Both the position numbers and the translations under genes were made by a program. From positions 1,984,001 through 2,048,000 of the forward strand of contig NZ_SWBM01000001.1 of the NCBI RefSeq assembly GCF_005116465.1: DNA of 64,000 bases, given 5' to 3'. Below, in pieces: positions 30,681 to 39,868 of the stretch; positions within the stretch are counted from its first letter, which is position 1; each line of letters begins with the position of its first letter. Under the pieces are notes generated by a model. The model did not search any database, was not told where the DNA came from, and saw only the letters and a program-made list of their open reading frames with translations. Origin of the DNA: Robertmurraya kyonggiensis. Its GTDB lineage: Bacteria; Bacillota; Bacilli; Bacillales; Cytobacillaceae.

Positions 30681-31028
30681 TGAAGGGCTCGTTTTTTAAT
30701 TACGGGTTCTGGGGAACCAAGAACAGCAATCACATTAAATTAGCAAAGAATAAACCGCGTTGACTATACTGTGTTTGAAAAATAACCGCAAAAATTCCTT
30801 TTATATCGGAATATGCCCATATTTCCCTAGAAATTGGCGGAGTTTTTCCGCTTACAGTATCTAAATCTTGGGATTTTGTCTTATTTCAAGCAACTAATCG
30901 GAATATCTCCGCTAATATCTGCTTCTTAAGCTCCATCTATATACTTTAACAGGAAATTCTCCGCCTATGAATTCTCATACCTACACGAATTCTTTTCTAT
31001 TTCAAAAAACATATACGAAAACAACCAT
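30681..31028. other. Intergenic region between the SA1362-family gene and yqhO
   Basis: A 348-bp gap between convergent genes. A run AAAAAACGAGCC/GGGCTCGTTTTTT across the stop at about 30,660-30,700 probably acts as terminator. The rest is occupied by the four-unit palindromic repeat. No ORF is supported. Confidence 0.5.
30781..30972. repeat. Four-unit GCGGAA/TTCCGC palindromic repeat, locus B
   Basis: Units are centred near 30789, 30843, 30904 and 30959, spaced about 54, 61 and 55 bp, with the same core as locus A at 18.9-19.1 kb (for example GGCGGAGTTTTTCCGC and AATCTCCGCCTA-like ends). The outer units are degenerate. The shared long-short-long spacing suggests one mobile or structural element rather than chance palindromes. 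Confidence 0.62.
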
Positions 31029-31913
31029 TTAATAAGTCCACTTTTCTAAAAACTTTTTTGCTCTAGTATATCCCAAATCAAATAATTCCTGCTTCTCGTC
31101 TTCCGATAGTTGGAAGTCGGTTGTTAACACACCCTCCATTGGAATAAAAATAATATTTTTTTCATGCTTACGGGAGATGTAGCGTGAGTCATGGGCATCT
31201 TTCATGGTGTCAAAAATCGCTTCAAATAGATTAATGGCATTATTGATTTGGTTTTTATGATGTTCATTTGCTTGAGAACTGAGCTTTATACCCAGTACTG
31301 GCCGAACCTTTTTGACATTCTCCTTATCAAATAACCACATTGGAAAATTGCTTAGTACCCCTCCATCTACAATCACACTTGCGGTTCTTTCGCTTTTTAT
31401 TTTGACAGGTTCAAAAAAATAAGGAAGACTACAGCTCATTCTTATCGCTTTTGAAATGGGAAATTTACTTGGATCGATCCCATAGTTCGGAAGGTCATCC
31501 GGAAGAACAACTAAACGGCCATTCGTTAAGTCTGAAGCAATTACTCTTAAAGTTTGCGGAGGTAAGTCTCCAAAGGTTTGAATCCCACGCATTGCTAACT
31601 TCGAAGCGACCCATTCTTCTAATTTATGTCCTTTATAAAGACCCATGCGCCAGTAGAGAAGTAACCATTTCGTGACAGAGGTAGGGAGAATTGTTTTTCG
31701 TTGGTCAAGTAAATCTTCAAGGGTTAATTCATCAATAAGAGTGTAGATTTCTCGACTCGAATAGTTTGCTGCTATCAAGGCGGCTACAATCGAACCAGCA
31801 CTCGTCCCGGCTACTCGCTTAAACCGTATTCCCCTGTCCTCGATCGCCTGGTAAGCACCTACAAGAGCAAATCCTTTTATCCCTCCGCCAGAGAACACAC
31901 CGTCGATGTACAT
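31029..31913 (-). CDS. yqhO: Patatin-like phospholipase YqhO
   Basis: A Ser-Asp dyad lipid acyl hydrolase. I start at the ATG at 31913 (AGGGAG 8 bases upstream; an earlier GTG overlaps the SD), giving 294 residues. The patatin oxyanion motif is SGGGIKGFALVGAY, the nucleophile is S38 in GTSAGS, and the catalytic Asp lies in VDGGVLSNFP. No signal peptide or TM, so it is cytoplasmic or peripheral. YqhO is in this position in Bacillus, normally followed by mntR and lipM; here the van-like cluster and nrdJ lie between. Confidence 0.92.
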   Translation of the reverse strand: MYIDGVFSGGGIKGFALVGAYQAIEDRGIRFKRVAGTSAGSIVAALIAANYSSREIYTLIDELTLEDLLDQRKTILPTSVTKWLLLYWRMGLYKGHKLEEWVASKLAMRGIQTFGDLPPQTLRVIASDLTNGRLVVLPDDLPNYGIDPSKFPISKAIRMSCSLPYFFEPVKIKSERTASVIVDGGVLSNFPMWLFDKENVKKVRPVLGIKLSSQANEHHKNQINNAINLFEAIFDTMKDAHDSRYISRKHEKNIIFIPMEGVLTTDFQLSEDEKQELFDLGYTRAKKFLEKWTY

Positions 31914-32085
31914 CGTCGCCACTCCCTAGATGTGGTTTTGTTTGCAATGGCGAGGAGCTAGAGAAAATTATAAATTGCCATTGTTACATTTTTAATCAGC
32001 AATGTGTTCAAATAGTACGGGAGACAATAAAAAACACAAATAAAAATATATTATCGCTTTAAAATGAACAATCCTTTTTAATTTC

Positions 32086-32616
32086 TTATTTCTGAACAAC
32101 ATCTCTTTTTTGGTCTATGCTTCGCATATTTACTCTAGACTTGTCATAAAGTTTGATCGCACAATAGCCAAGCAGTCCACCAGCGGTGTTTAGTATTAGG
32201 TCATCGACATCAAAACTTCCGATAGTAAAAACAACCTGTAAGCTTTCCAAGCATAAACTTAAACTCAAAGAGAAAGCTAATACGCCTTTGAATTTAGTTC
32301 CTTTGTTTTTAGACAAAAGTACAAGAAAAATTCCAAATGGGATGAGTGCAACGATATTCCCTAGCAAATTACTTAAATCATGCCAACCCGATAGATTATT
32401 AATATTAATGAATATTGTTTTAAACGGGATAAAATTACCTCTTTGTAAATGGTTTATGAGAATATCGGGGTTCCAAAAATTCCTCTCAAGTTGATGCATA
32501 AGAAAGTCCGTATCTCTCCAACGGAACTTAAATAATATAATTCTAACAATTCCATACATATAAAAGATAAAGAGTGCTAGTACAATACTTCTGTTCATTA
32601 TATTCGTTTTTTTCAT
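32086..32616 (-). CDS. VanZ-family membrane protein
   Basis: A 176-residue protein with about four TM helices (12-30, 84-103, 114-133 and 143-160). It has the VanZ features: an ExR-type charged N-terminal loop with NxxPF (NFIPFKTI), NLLGNIVALIPFGIFLVLL and the SFDVDDLILNTAGGLLGY motif. In glycopeptide clusters VanZ gives low teicoplanin resistance by an unclear mechanism, but the family is widespread. It is last in the RSYZ-like group, 23 bp after the VanY-like gene. Confidence 0.9.
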   Translation of the reverse strand: MKKTNIMNRSIVLALFIFYMYGIVRIILFKFRWRDTDFLMHQLERNFWNPDILINHLQRGNFIPFKTIFININNLSGWHDLSNLLGNIVALIPFGIFLVLLSKNKGTKFKGVLAFSLSLSLCLESLQVVFTIGSFDVDDLILNTAGGLLGYCAIKLYDKSRVNMRSIDQKRDVVQK

Positions 32617-32639
32617 GGCGCTATCCTCACCTCCATTAT

Positions 32640-33518
32640 TCAGAGAACCACTGTCACGATTACACCTTCCACATTGTTACCTGATATCTCCCAACGAAGA
32701 TTGGAAGGCACTTGAATGGTCGTTTCTTCGGTTACAGGGTAATAAGAGATCTCAAATTTTTCACCCTGTATAGTGGCTGTAATAGATTTTTGTTCTTTTA
32801 GGAATTCTAGATATTCTTCCAAGGCAAAATTCTTTTCCTCTATAATGACACTATGTGGCAATCCAACATAGCGAATATGCCATGGTTCATACTGAATTCC
32901 AGTGATGGCCGTTTTATCCTTTGGATATCGTAAAATAAAGCCATATTTCCATGCATTTTCTTCAATCCACTTTCCTTCAGGCGCTATCTCCATCTTCATT
33001 TTGGTTGATCCTACATCAAGTGCTAAACCCAAATTGTGTTCGCTATAACCTGCAGGCAAAGCGTAGTCAGAGCCCATTTCCTGATAAAGCACACTCTGCT
33101 CATTAAAGTCTCGAAAGCCACTAGTAATGGTAAAATTACGAACGCCTTCTTTTTCTGCAGCAATAATCATCTCTGAAAATTCACGCGCAACTTCCTCTGA
33201 TAATTTAATTTCGCTATCTAGCAATCCGTACCCCTGTGTCAATTCATTATGCCTAAATAAATTGATGATATCTGATTTTATACTCTCTTCATGAACTGGA
33301 TACTCTTTATTAACCAAAAGTAAATTCCCGTGATAGACCTGTTCTTTTGTAATCTCTAACTTTTGGAAACCTTCAGCGGACTCGTTATTATCTAAATGGG
33401 CATTATAGTTTTTTTCATAGTTTTGAATCTCTTCATTATCTTGAAAAAAAGAGCCTTTATTAACGAATACAAAACTCAGACATATAAATAAAAACAATAA
33501 AAATCCCCACTTCTTCAT
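32640..33518 (-). CDS. VanY-type D-Ala-D-Ala carboxypeptidase
   Basis: A 292-residue M15B metallopeptidase predicted to trim the terminal D-Ala of peptidoglycan stem peptides outside the membrane. An N-terminal signal anchor (about 5-21) is followed by the catalytic domain: SGFRDFNEQ (133-141), zinc ligands H161 and D168 in SEHNLGLALD, and E211-PWH214 with the third ligand and catalytic Glu. A C-terminal extension of about 60 residues is beta-rich. It lies between the VanS-like and VanZ-like genes. Confidence 0.93.
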   Translation of the reverse strand: MKKWGFLLFLFICLSFVFVNKGSFFQDNEEIQNYEKNYNAHLDNNESAEGFQKLEITKEQVYHGNLLLVNKEYPVHEESIKSDIINLFRHNELTQGYGLLDSEIKLSEEVAREFSEMIIAAEKEGVRNFTITSGFRDFNEQSVLYQEMGSDYALPAGYSEHNLGLALDVGSTKMKMEIAPEGKWIEENAWKYGFILRYPKDKTAITGIQYEPWHIRYVGLPHSVIIEEKNFALEEYLEFLKEQKSITATIQGEKFEISYYPVTEETTIQVPSNLRWEISGNNVEGVIVTVVL

Positions 33519-33619
33519 TTCAAGTTCCTCCTTTTTCTGATAGATACTAGAATAGGAAAAACTTTTTAAAAAAAGAGTAGGGTAAAGTTTAAATTTTTCT
33601 TAAATCCTTAATGAAATTT

Positions 33620-34723
33620 TTAAGCGTGGACAATTTCCTGCGGTAAACGAACTTCAAATACAGTCCTTATTAGACTGCTTTCGGCAGTAATCGTTCCATT
33701 ATGTTGCTCTACAATATTCTTTGCAATGAATAAACCAAGTCCAGTGCTATCTTCTTGATGAGTTCGTGCTTTGTCACCGGTATAAAACATATCAAAAAGA
33801 TACGGAAGTTCATCCTCTGGAATACTATCTCCATAATTAACTACCTGAACAACTACTTCCCCTTCATCCACGAATCCGTTAATATCTACAAACTGGCCAT
33901 CATATCCATAGCGATTTGCATTGGTTAAAAGATTTTCAAACACACGAGCTAATAGCTCACCGTCACCCAAAATCGGTAAATGGGAAGGAATATTCATTCG
34001 AGCTGTCAAATGATTTTTTTCGAAGATAGGATATAATTCTTCCTTTAATTGATTAAGAAGGTCAGATAAATCAATTTGCTTTTTATCTATTGGTAGCATG
34101 CCATAGTTCATTCGCGTTATTTCGAATAATTCATCAATCAGTCGTTCTAATCGCTGAGATTTCGTAAAGGCAATCGTTAAAAAATGTCTGACTTGTTCTT
34201 TGGTTAACTTCTCATCCTTAAGGATTAAATCTAAATAACCTAAAACAGAAGTTAGAGGCGTACGCAAATCATGAGCCAAATTTACAATTAACTGTTCTTT
34301 ACTATTTTCTGAAAAGTCTCCTCTTTGTATGGCTTCTTCTAATTTTTCACTTGCTAGATTAATTTCTTTTGCAATATCTCCAAATTCATCATTTGATTGG
34401 ATAGAAACCCGATGTTTAAAGTCTCCACGAGCGAGATAATGAATTCCGTTTGATATTTCATTGAAATAGGCAGAATAGGGATTAGTCAGTAAATAAAAAA
34501 ACAAGAAAGCAAGTGAGATAAATAGTATAAAAAAGAAGTTAAAGTCTCCAACACTATCTATGAATTGACGAAGTTGGGCCAATGGGTCACCACGAAGAAC
34601 CATCGTATGATAATAAAGCTGTAGGCCTTTATAGAGTAAGTAAGTTGTAATGCCAGACAGAAGCATACTTAAACCAAATAATACGATTATTTTGAAACGA
34701 AAATTACGTATAAATTTAGCCAT
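33620..34723 (-). CDS. VanS-like sensor histidine kinase
   Basis: A 367-residue membrane kinase. TM1 (about 11-31) and TM2 (about 61-80) enclose a short extracytoplasmic loop, followed by HAMP (about 80-135). The HisKA domain has H151 in NLAHDLRTPLTSVLGY, and the HATPase domain has LLTNANRYGYDG, YGDSIPEDELPYLFDMFY and STGLGLFIAKNIVEQHNG. It overlaps the regulator gene by 8 bp. The short loop suggests sensing at the membrane, as in VanS and BceS-like kinases. The ligand is unknown. Confidence 0.93.
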   Translation of the reverse strand: MAKFIRNFRFKIIVLFGLSMLLSGITTYLLYKGLQLYYHTMVLRGDPLAQLRQFIDSVGDFNFFFILFISLAFLFFYLLTNPYSAYFNEISNGIHYLARGDFKHRVSIQSNDEFGDIAKEINLASEKLEEAIQRGDFSENSKEQLIVNLAHDLRTPLTSVLGYLDLILKDEKLTKEQVRHFLTIAFTKSQRLERLIDELFEITRMNYGMLPIDKKQIDLSDLLNQLKEELYPIFEKNHLTARMNIPSHLPILGDGELLARVFENLLTNANRYGYDGQFVDINGFVDEGEVVVQVVNYGDSIPEDELPYLFDMFYTGDKARTHQEDSTGLGLFIAKNIVEQHNGTITAESSLIRTVFEVRLPQEIVHA

Positions 34724-35414
34724 TGAATGTATACCCCACTCCCCAAACAGTTTTGATTAACTTGTTTTTTCTCTTATCTTCTCCAAGTTTTTTCCTTAGG
34801 GTTCGAATATGCACCATGACCGTATTCCCGCCTTCGAAGTATGCATCACCCCACACTTTTTGAAAAATATTTTCTACACTATAAACTTTCTTTGGATGAC
34901 TGGCTAATAAACACAAAATATCAAACTCTTTCGGCGTTAATTCGATAGCTTCACCATGGAGGAAAACTGTACGTTGTTCAGGAGAAATCACGATTTCACC
35001 AAATTCTAATTTCACTGTATTAACATCTAGTTTAGGTTGATTAAACTTCATAAAACGGCGTAATTGAGCATTCACACGCGCCACCAGTTCAATTGGGGTA
35101 AATGGTTTCGTTATATAATCATCCGCTCCAATCACTAATCCCTGTACCTTATCAAAGTCAGAAGTTTTCGCACTCAAAAAAATGATCGGCATATTATGAT
35201 GTTCACGAATCTGACGGGTCACTTCATATCCATCCATTTTCGGCATCATAATATCCAAAATGAGCAAATCAATTGTTCTAGTCTGGATCACCTGTAGTGC
35301 ATCTTGCCCGTTATGTACTTTAAAGACATCGAAACCTTCTTTTTCTAAATGGATTGCAACAAGATCAGCGATCTCCTCCTCATCATCAGCAATTAAAATT
35401 GATATATCTTTCAT
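34716..35414 (-). CDS. VanR-like OmpR-family response regulator
   Basis: A 232-residue regulator with a receiver domain (DDEEE at 10-14, phosphoacceptor D54 in LILDIMMPKMDGYE, K in DDYITKPFTP). The C-terminal winged helix contains LTPKEFDILCLLASHPKKVYS and VMVHIRTLRKKLGED. First gene of the group, so it probably controls the van-like operon and itself. The start ATG has only a weak SD. Confidence 0.94.
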   Translation of the reverse strand: MKDISILIADDEEEIADLVAIHLEKEGFDVFKVHNGQDALQVIQTRTIDLLILDIMMPKMDGYEVTRQIREHHNMPIIFLSAKTSDFDKVQGLVIGADDYITKPFTPIELVARVNAQLRRFMKFNQPKLDVNTVKLEFGEIVISPEQRTVFLHGEAIELTPKEFDILCLLASHPKKVYSVENIFQKVWGDAYFEGGNTVMVHIRTLRKKLGEDKRKNKLIKTVWGVGYTFNG

Positions 35415-35614
35415 CTATTACACTCCTACATCAAGTTGTATTCAGGGATTTTTTATTTTGTATTAATGCTTATAATCTACTTTTACTAGGAAGACATTAG
35501 CAGCAAAATTTAGAGCTTGTATTTCATTTTCTATTATTTTCTATTTTTATTCAAGATTATGGGCATTTTTCAAACAAAGATTACTGCAATTTAGATGCTC
35601 GTTCATTTGGACAT

Positions 35615-35660
35615 AAAAAAACACCCCTATAGATAATCAAATCCATAGAGGTGTTTTTCG
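35615..35660 (-). terminator. nrdJ terminator
   Basis: The stem AACACCTCTAT/ATAGGGGTGTT (with G-U pairs and a 14-nt inner part) is followed by TTTTTTT on the minus strand, directly after the nrdJ stop. Confidence 0.85.
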
Positions 35661-35667
35661 TGTCTTT

Positions 35668-38600
35668 TTATAAACCGCATTTTAATTGCGTGTTACAGTT
35701 TGTACATGTATTACATCCGCCGAGTTCTTCTACTTTTCCTTTACGACAAACTGGGCAAGTATTTCCAACTTCAGAGCCAAATGTCACGTTTGTTGAACGT
35801 ATTTCACTAATCGTGTCTACGAGTACAACATGCTGTTTCGGAGTTTCTTTTTGTTTTGGTGTTTCCTCAAAGCTATTTTCATCTGCTGTCAAGGTTAATA
35901 CTTGCGCATCACGAGAACCATCTACATAGACTGTACCGCCTTTTGCTCCACCACGATATAATCTTTCATAAACTTTTTCTACTTGTTCAACAGTGTAACC
36001 TTTAGGCGCATTAACCGTTTTACTGATGGAGCTATCAATCCAACGTTGGATGACACATTGAACATCAGCATGTGCCTCAGGAGCAAGCTCCATTGCAGTG
36101 ACAAACCAGCTTGGCAGGTTGTTCTCATCTGCTTCTGGATGCTGTTCTAGGTATTCTTGCACGATATCAGCTTTTACTTCGATAAACTTCCCTAAACGTC
36201 CACTTCTGAAGTAAGAGAAGGAGAAGTAAGGCTCAAGTCCAGTTGATACCCCAACCATCGTCCCAGTGGATCCAGTCGGAGCAACAGTTAGTAAGTGCGA
36301 GTTACGAATACCATGTTCTAAAATCGATTCACGAATGTCTTCAGGCATTTTTTTCATGAAGCCTGTTTCAGTGAATGCCTTACGTAAACGATTTGTATCT
36401 TCTTCAGTCTCACCAACTAAGAACGGGAAGCTTCCCTTTTCTTGAGCTAATTCAACAGAAGTTCGGTAAGAAGTCGTTGCAATCGTCTCAAACACTTTAT
36501 CGACTAGTTCGTTTCCTTTTTCAGAACCGTACTCTGTTTCACAATAGATTAGTAAATCGTGTAATCCCATAACACCTAGACCAACACGACGCTCACCTAG
36601 TGCTTGCTTTTTATTCTCTTCAAGGAAGTATGGAGTGGCATTAATTACGTTATCTTGCATACGTACTCCAACTTCTACTGTTTGCTTTAACTTTTCAAAG
36701 TTCACAGTTTTGGTTTCTTTATCTGCCATTTCAGCTAGGTTAACCGCCGCTAAATTACAGACAGAAAATGGTGCAAGAGGCTGCTCGCCACATGGGTTTG
36801 TCGCCACAACTTTTTGACCATAGCTTACCGCATTTGTCATATCGTTAGCATTATCGATAAAGAAGATTCCTGGCTCTGCTGAATAAGTTGCGCAAATGTT
36901 GATAAGGTTCCATAGTTCCTTCGCTTTAATTTTGCGATAAACACGAACTTTGTTGCCCATCTTTTCCCATTCGCGAACGTCTCCAACATTATGCCATTCT
37001 TCGTTGTAAATCTTCATTTCTTGAGGATTATATCCCTCAACATCTGGGAAACGAAGTTCATATTCTGCGTCATTTTCAACAGCTTCCATGAATTCTTTAG
37101 TTAAACATACAGAAATGTTTGCACCTGTTAAGAACTCTGAATTATGAACTGAGTAATTTCCACCAGTCTGAAGTTTTTCTTCTGCTTCAGCCATAATCCC
37201 GTCGCTGAATCCACCTTGTCCAGGAATGCTTCGGTAGTTTAAGATTCCCTGATACATTGCTTTTTCCTGCTCGGTAAGTGGAGTAAATTTCAATTTATCT
37301 TTTGCATATCTTTTAATCGTTTCATCATTTGTTGTTTCAAGCAAGAAACGAAGAATTCTCGGATTTTGCATTTTAGAAATAATGAATTCAATGATGTCAG
37401 GATGCCACGTATTTACCGTCCTTTTCAGGATATTACATTGCATTATGCAATCGGACTAGACTATATCATCACCCTCAGCATATCTGTTAGGGGCCGGGCG
37501 CTAATGAGAGTTTATTGTTGGGACTCACTCTCTAGTCGTTGAACCTTCGCCATTACCTTTGCCCAATGACGCTTGGCTGCAGATTGTCCAATGAAAGCAA
37601 TTTTTAAAGCATTCACGCTCACCGTTTCCGGTCACGTTGTAGCTTGCTTTCCTCTAAGGAGTTCCCCGCAATTCACCCGATTTTCTAGTCATTCATTTTC
37701 TGAATGACGCGGACTAGTGCATCTATAAACTGTTCTTCTTTTCCATAAGTGTCTTCATGACACTTTCTACAAAGCGTAATACCATTTTGAAGATCAAACT
37801 TTTTATTGGGAAATTTTTTCTTAGGATAAATATGATGGGCAGCAATGTCTCTTGAATTAGAGTTACATCCAGGCATTTTACAGCGATAACCGTCTCGAAT
37901 ATAAACTTTTTTTCTCCACTCTTTATATTCAGCTGAGTCGGTGATATCTACAGTTTCTATTCTATTTGTCTTAAGATATTGTCTAAAGCATACTGCAGTG
38001 CAAAAGTTCTTACTGCTCCTGAGTATTGATGAATTCTGTCTCTCAAAAATTCTTGAACAGTGTAAACACTCCAGTTCCCTACTCTTCTTAATTCTAGATA
38101 ATCGAATTTTTTTTAGAGCAGACTCAGTGTGTTTTTTCCCTCGCCTTGCACTTCCTTTATCAATATCTTTATGACCTCTGATCTTCCAACCAAAGAAAAG
38201 AATACGATCCCGAACGACTGTATAACTTACACCTAATTCATCTGCTATGACTGTATAACCTTTATTTAGAACAACATATTGTTCATACAGCCATTCTCTA
38301 TCATCATACAGTTCATTTCCCAATTTCATTTTCGTTTTTCTAATGCCAAATCTTCTAAGAACACTTTTTACCCTATTTTTTGGGTAGCCTGTTTCCTTGG
38401 CAATATCACTTATAGTTTGATTTTCAATAACGTACTTTTGGAAAAGAAGATTTTTGGTAAGAGCCATATTATCAACCCCTCATAGGAGAACTTATGTTCT
38501 CATCCCTATTTTACCAAAAAACAATCTAGAATTCACTTTTTTAATCCGCCAACATTATCATTTGTGCGCCACGCTATTTGTTACTCCTCAACTCCCGAGG

Positions 38601-39711
38601 GGTGTGGACATTTCTGCCACACTCTTGCACTCTCATGCAAGGTCAGACTATATCATCAAGGGATTGTATTCCTTGTCTCGCGCCCCATAAAAACGTCACC
38701 GTTTTCTATGGTTTACTTCTTCCATCACTTTAAAGCTTTAGGAAGTTTCAATAGTCGTTGAACCTTTATCTTCGTTTCCAAAGATACTTGGCTGCTGATT
38801 GCCCAATCCTTTTTATTTTCAAACATTCACGCTCACCGTCACCAGTCACGTTGTAGTTAAAAAGGCTCTAAGGGTGTTCCAGCAATTCGCGAGATTTTTC
38901 TCCCGCCATGGTCTTAACGGGATCCACCTTGCTCAACCAAATGTGTAAGCTTCGCAATATCATCTAACCAAGATACAGAACCAGATGATTTTCCGTTTAC
39001 ACCTCTTGCAAGGGCATTACGTGGTCTTAGTGTCGAACCGTTTGTTCCAACCCCACCACCGCGGCTCATGATTTCCATGACCTGCTTGCGGTGCTCAGAA
39101 ATTCCTTCACGAGAGTCTTGAACATAAGGCATTACATAACAGTTAAAGTAAGTAACATCTGTATCAGCACCAGCTCCGTATAGAACTCTTCCCGCAGGAA
39201 CAAAGTTCATACTTACAAGCTCATGATAGAATTTTTCAAACCATTCTTGTCTTTTTTCCTCAGTTGTTTCAACTGACGCTAAGCCTGTTGCGTTGCGTTT
39301 CGCAATTTGCTCATAAAACAGTTCAAGTGGCTTTTCAATAACATCTAGTGAACGATTTATTACCCCTGTGCTTGACTCTTCAGGATCGTCCAATACACCG
39401 CGAAATTCTTCATCAACAAGAACTTGAGCTCTTTTCTCTTCCCAATCAATTTGGAGAATTTGTCCTAGTCCTCTAGCAGGGAACTTCGGATCCTCTTTAA
39501 TGGTAAGAACAACAAAATCACCATTAGTTAGAGTAAGTTTCTCAGTGTCCTTAAACGTGTATCGGTCCAACATAACCAACCGTGAAACACCTTTGTGAGT
39601 GATTTTCATATCTGGGGTGATTGGATGAACTTGAGGAAATAATCGGATATCCTTGTTCAAGCGCTCCACATCAATATTCAATTTTTGTCCTAACGCAACA
39701 GACATACACAC
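35668..39711 (-). CDS. nrdJ: Adenosylcobalamin-dependent (class II) ribonucleotide reductase, split by two group I introns
   Basis: Makes deoxyribonucleotides with a B12-generated thiyl radical. Coding exons on the minus strand are 39711-38917 (265 codons), 38573-38544 (10 codons) and 37407-35668 (579 codons plus stop), giving 854 residues, the family length. Joined, the junctions read GGSR|RGAQMIMLAD|WHPDII, the conserved uninterrupted family sequence. Motifs include FNCYVMPYV, NPCGEQPLAPFSVCNL (finger-loop Cys and Glu), the PTGSTGTM loop, and a Cys-rich C-terminal tail (CPVC, CNTCTNC). Taken frame by frame it looks like two broken genes. The reading restores a complete enzyme if both introns splice. 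It replaces mntR between yqhO and lipM. Confidence 0.95.
37408..38543 (-). ncRNA. Group I intron 2 of nrdJ, with HNH endonuclease ORF
   Basis: A 1136-nt intron. The upstream exon ends in T (GCGGAT) and the intron ends in G, the group I rule. The conserved core is seen on the minus strand: P/Q AATTGCGGGGAACTCC (37651-37673), R GTTCAACGACTAG (37532-37544) and S GATATAGTCT (37458-37467). The 783-bp endonuclease ORF lies upstream of the core, in the P1-P3 interval. The core shares long segments with intron 1, so the two are sisters. Confidence 0.9.
37685..38467 (-). CDS. HNH homing endonuclease encoded in nrdJ intron 2
   Basis: A 260-residue intron-encoded endonuclease. Two N-terminal helix-turn-helix repeats (about 8-40, TISDIAKETGYPKNRVKSVL; and 50-90, GYTVIADELGVSYTVVRDRI) are likely DNA-recognition modules. 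A CxxC...C zinc-finger-like segment follows (CLHCSRIF to FCTAVC, about 135-162). The HNH domain (about 190-245) has CKMPGCN, the catalytic AAHHIYPKKKF, NGITLCRKCH. It has its own SD (AGGGG) before the ATG at 38467. An inverted repeat GAGAACATAAGTTCTC sits just upstream and could be a regulatory or anti-SD hairpin. It probably cuts intronless nrdJ alleles to spread the intron. Confidence 0.9.
   Translation of the reverse strand: MALTKNLLFQKYVIENQTISDIAKETGYPKNRVKSVLRRFGIRKTKMKLGNELYDDREWLYEQYVVLNKGYTVIADELGVSYTVVRDRILFFGWKIRGHKDIDKGSARRGKKHTESALKKIRLSRIKKSRELECLHCSRIFERQNSSILRSSKNFCTAVCFRQYLKTNRIETVDITDSAEYKEWRKKVYIRDGYRCKMPGCNSNSRDIAAHHIYPKKKFPNKKFDLQNGITLCRKCHEDTYGKEEQFIDALVRVIQKMND
38544..38573 (-). 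other. nrdJ: 30-nt micro-exon of nrdJ
   Basis: Ten codons (R G A Q M I M L A D) between the two introns, starting with CGT after the G that ends intron 1 and ending with GAT before intron 2. The peptide is the conserved NrdJ segment that belongs exactly here, which fixes both splice junctions. Confidence 0.92.
38574..38916 (-). ncRNA. Group I intron 1 of nrdJ, without ORF
   Basis: A 343-nt ORF-less intron. The upstream exon ends CGT and the intron ends AAATAG. Core elements on the minus strand: P/Q AATTGCTGGAACACCC (38863-38890), R GTTCAACGACTA (38752-38763), S GATATAGTCTGAC (38642-38654), then P9-type hairpins TTGCATGAGAGTGCAA, TGTGG/CCACA and CCCCTCGGGAGTTGAGG. It is closely related to the intron 2 core. 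Confidence 0.9.
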
Positions 39712-39818
39712 AACTCCTTTAAATGTACTTCTTTAAATCTATTGAAAAATAATAGAAACCATATGCTCAAATCTAGCTGTCCAATAAATTACTCTTAATG
39801 TATCACTTCGAAATCACA

Positions 39819-39868
39819 AAATCAATATATAGTATCTTAAATATTTTTCTACATACTACATATTGTGT
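39819..39868 (-). promoter_or_regulatory. Two NrdR-box-like palindromes upstream of nrdJ
   Basis: AATCAATATATAGTAT (39820-39835) and ATACTACATATTGTGT (39853-39868) both fit the NrdR consensus acaCwATATaTwGtgt. Their centres are 33 bp apart, about three helical turns, the usual NrdR arrangement. NrdR represses ribonucleotide reductase genes when bound to (d)ATP. The boxes lie about 110-160 bp upstream of the nrdJ start. No nrdR gene is in the window. Confidence 0.62.

Noticed and set aside
32086-35414. Vancomycin resistance operon
   Set aside because: No D-Ala-D-Lac ligase, VanH or VanX is present; VanY/VanZ families are common in susceptible species.
35668-39711. nrdJ as a frameshifted pseudogene or two separate genes
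   Set aside because: Splicing at group I-consistent boundaries restores an exact, full-length family sequence, including a 10-residue block found only as the micro-exon.
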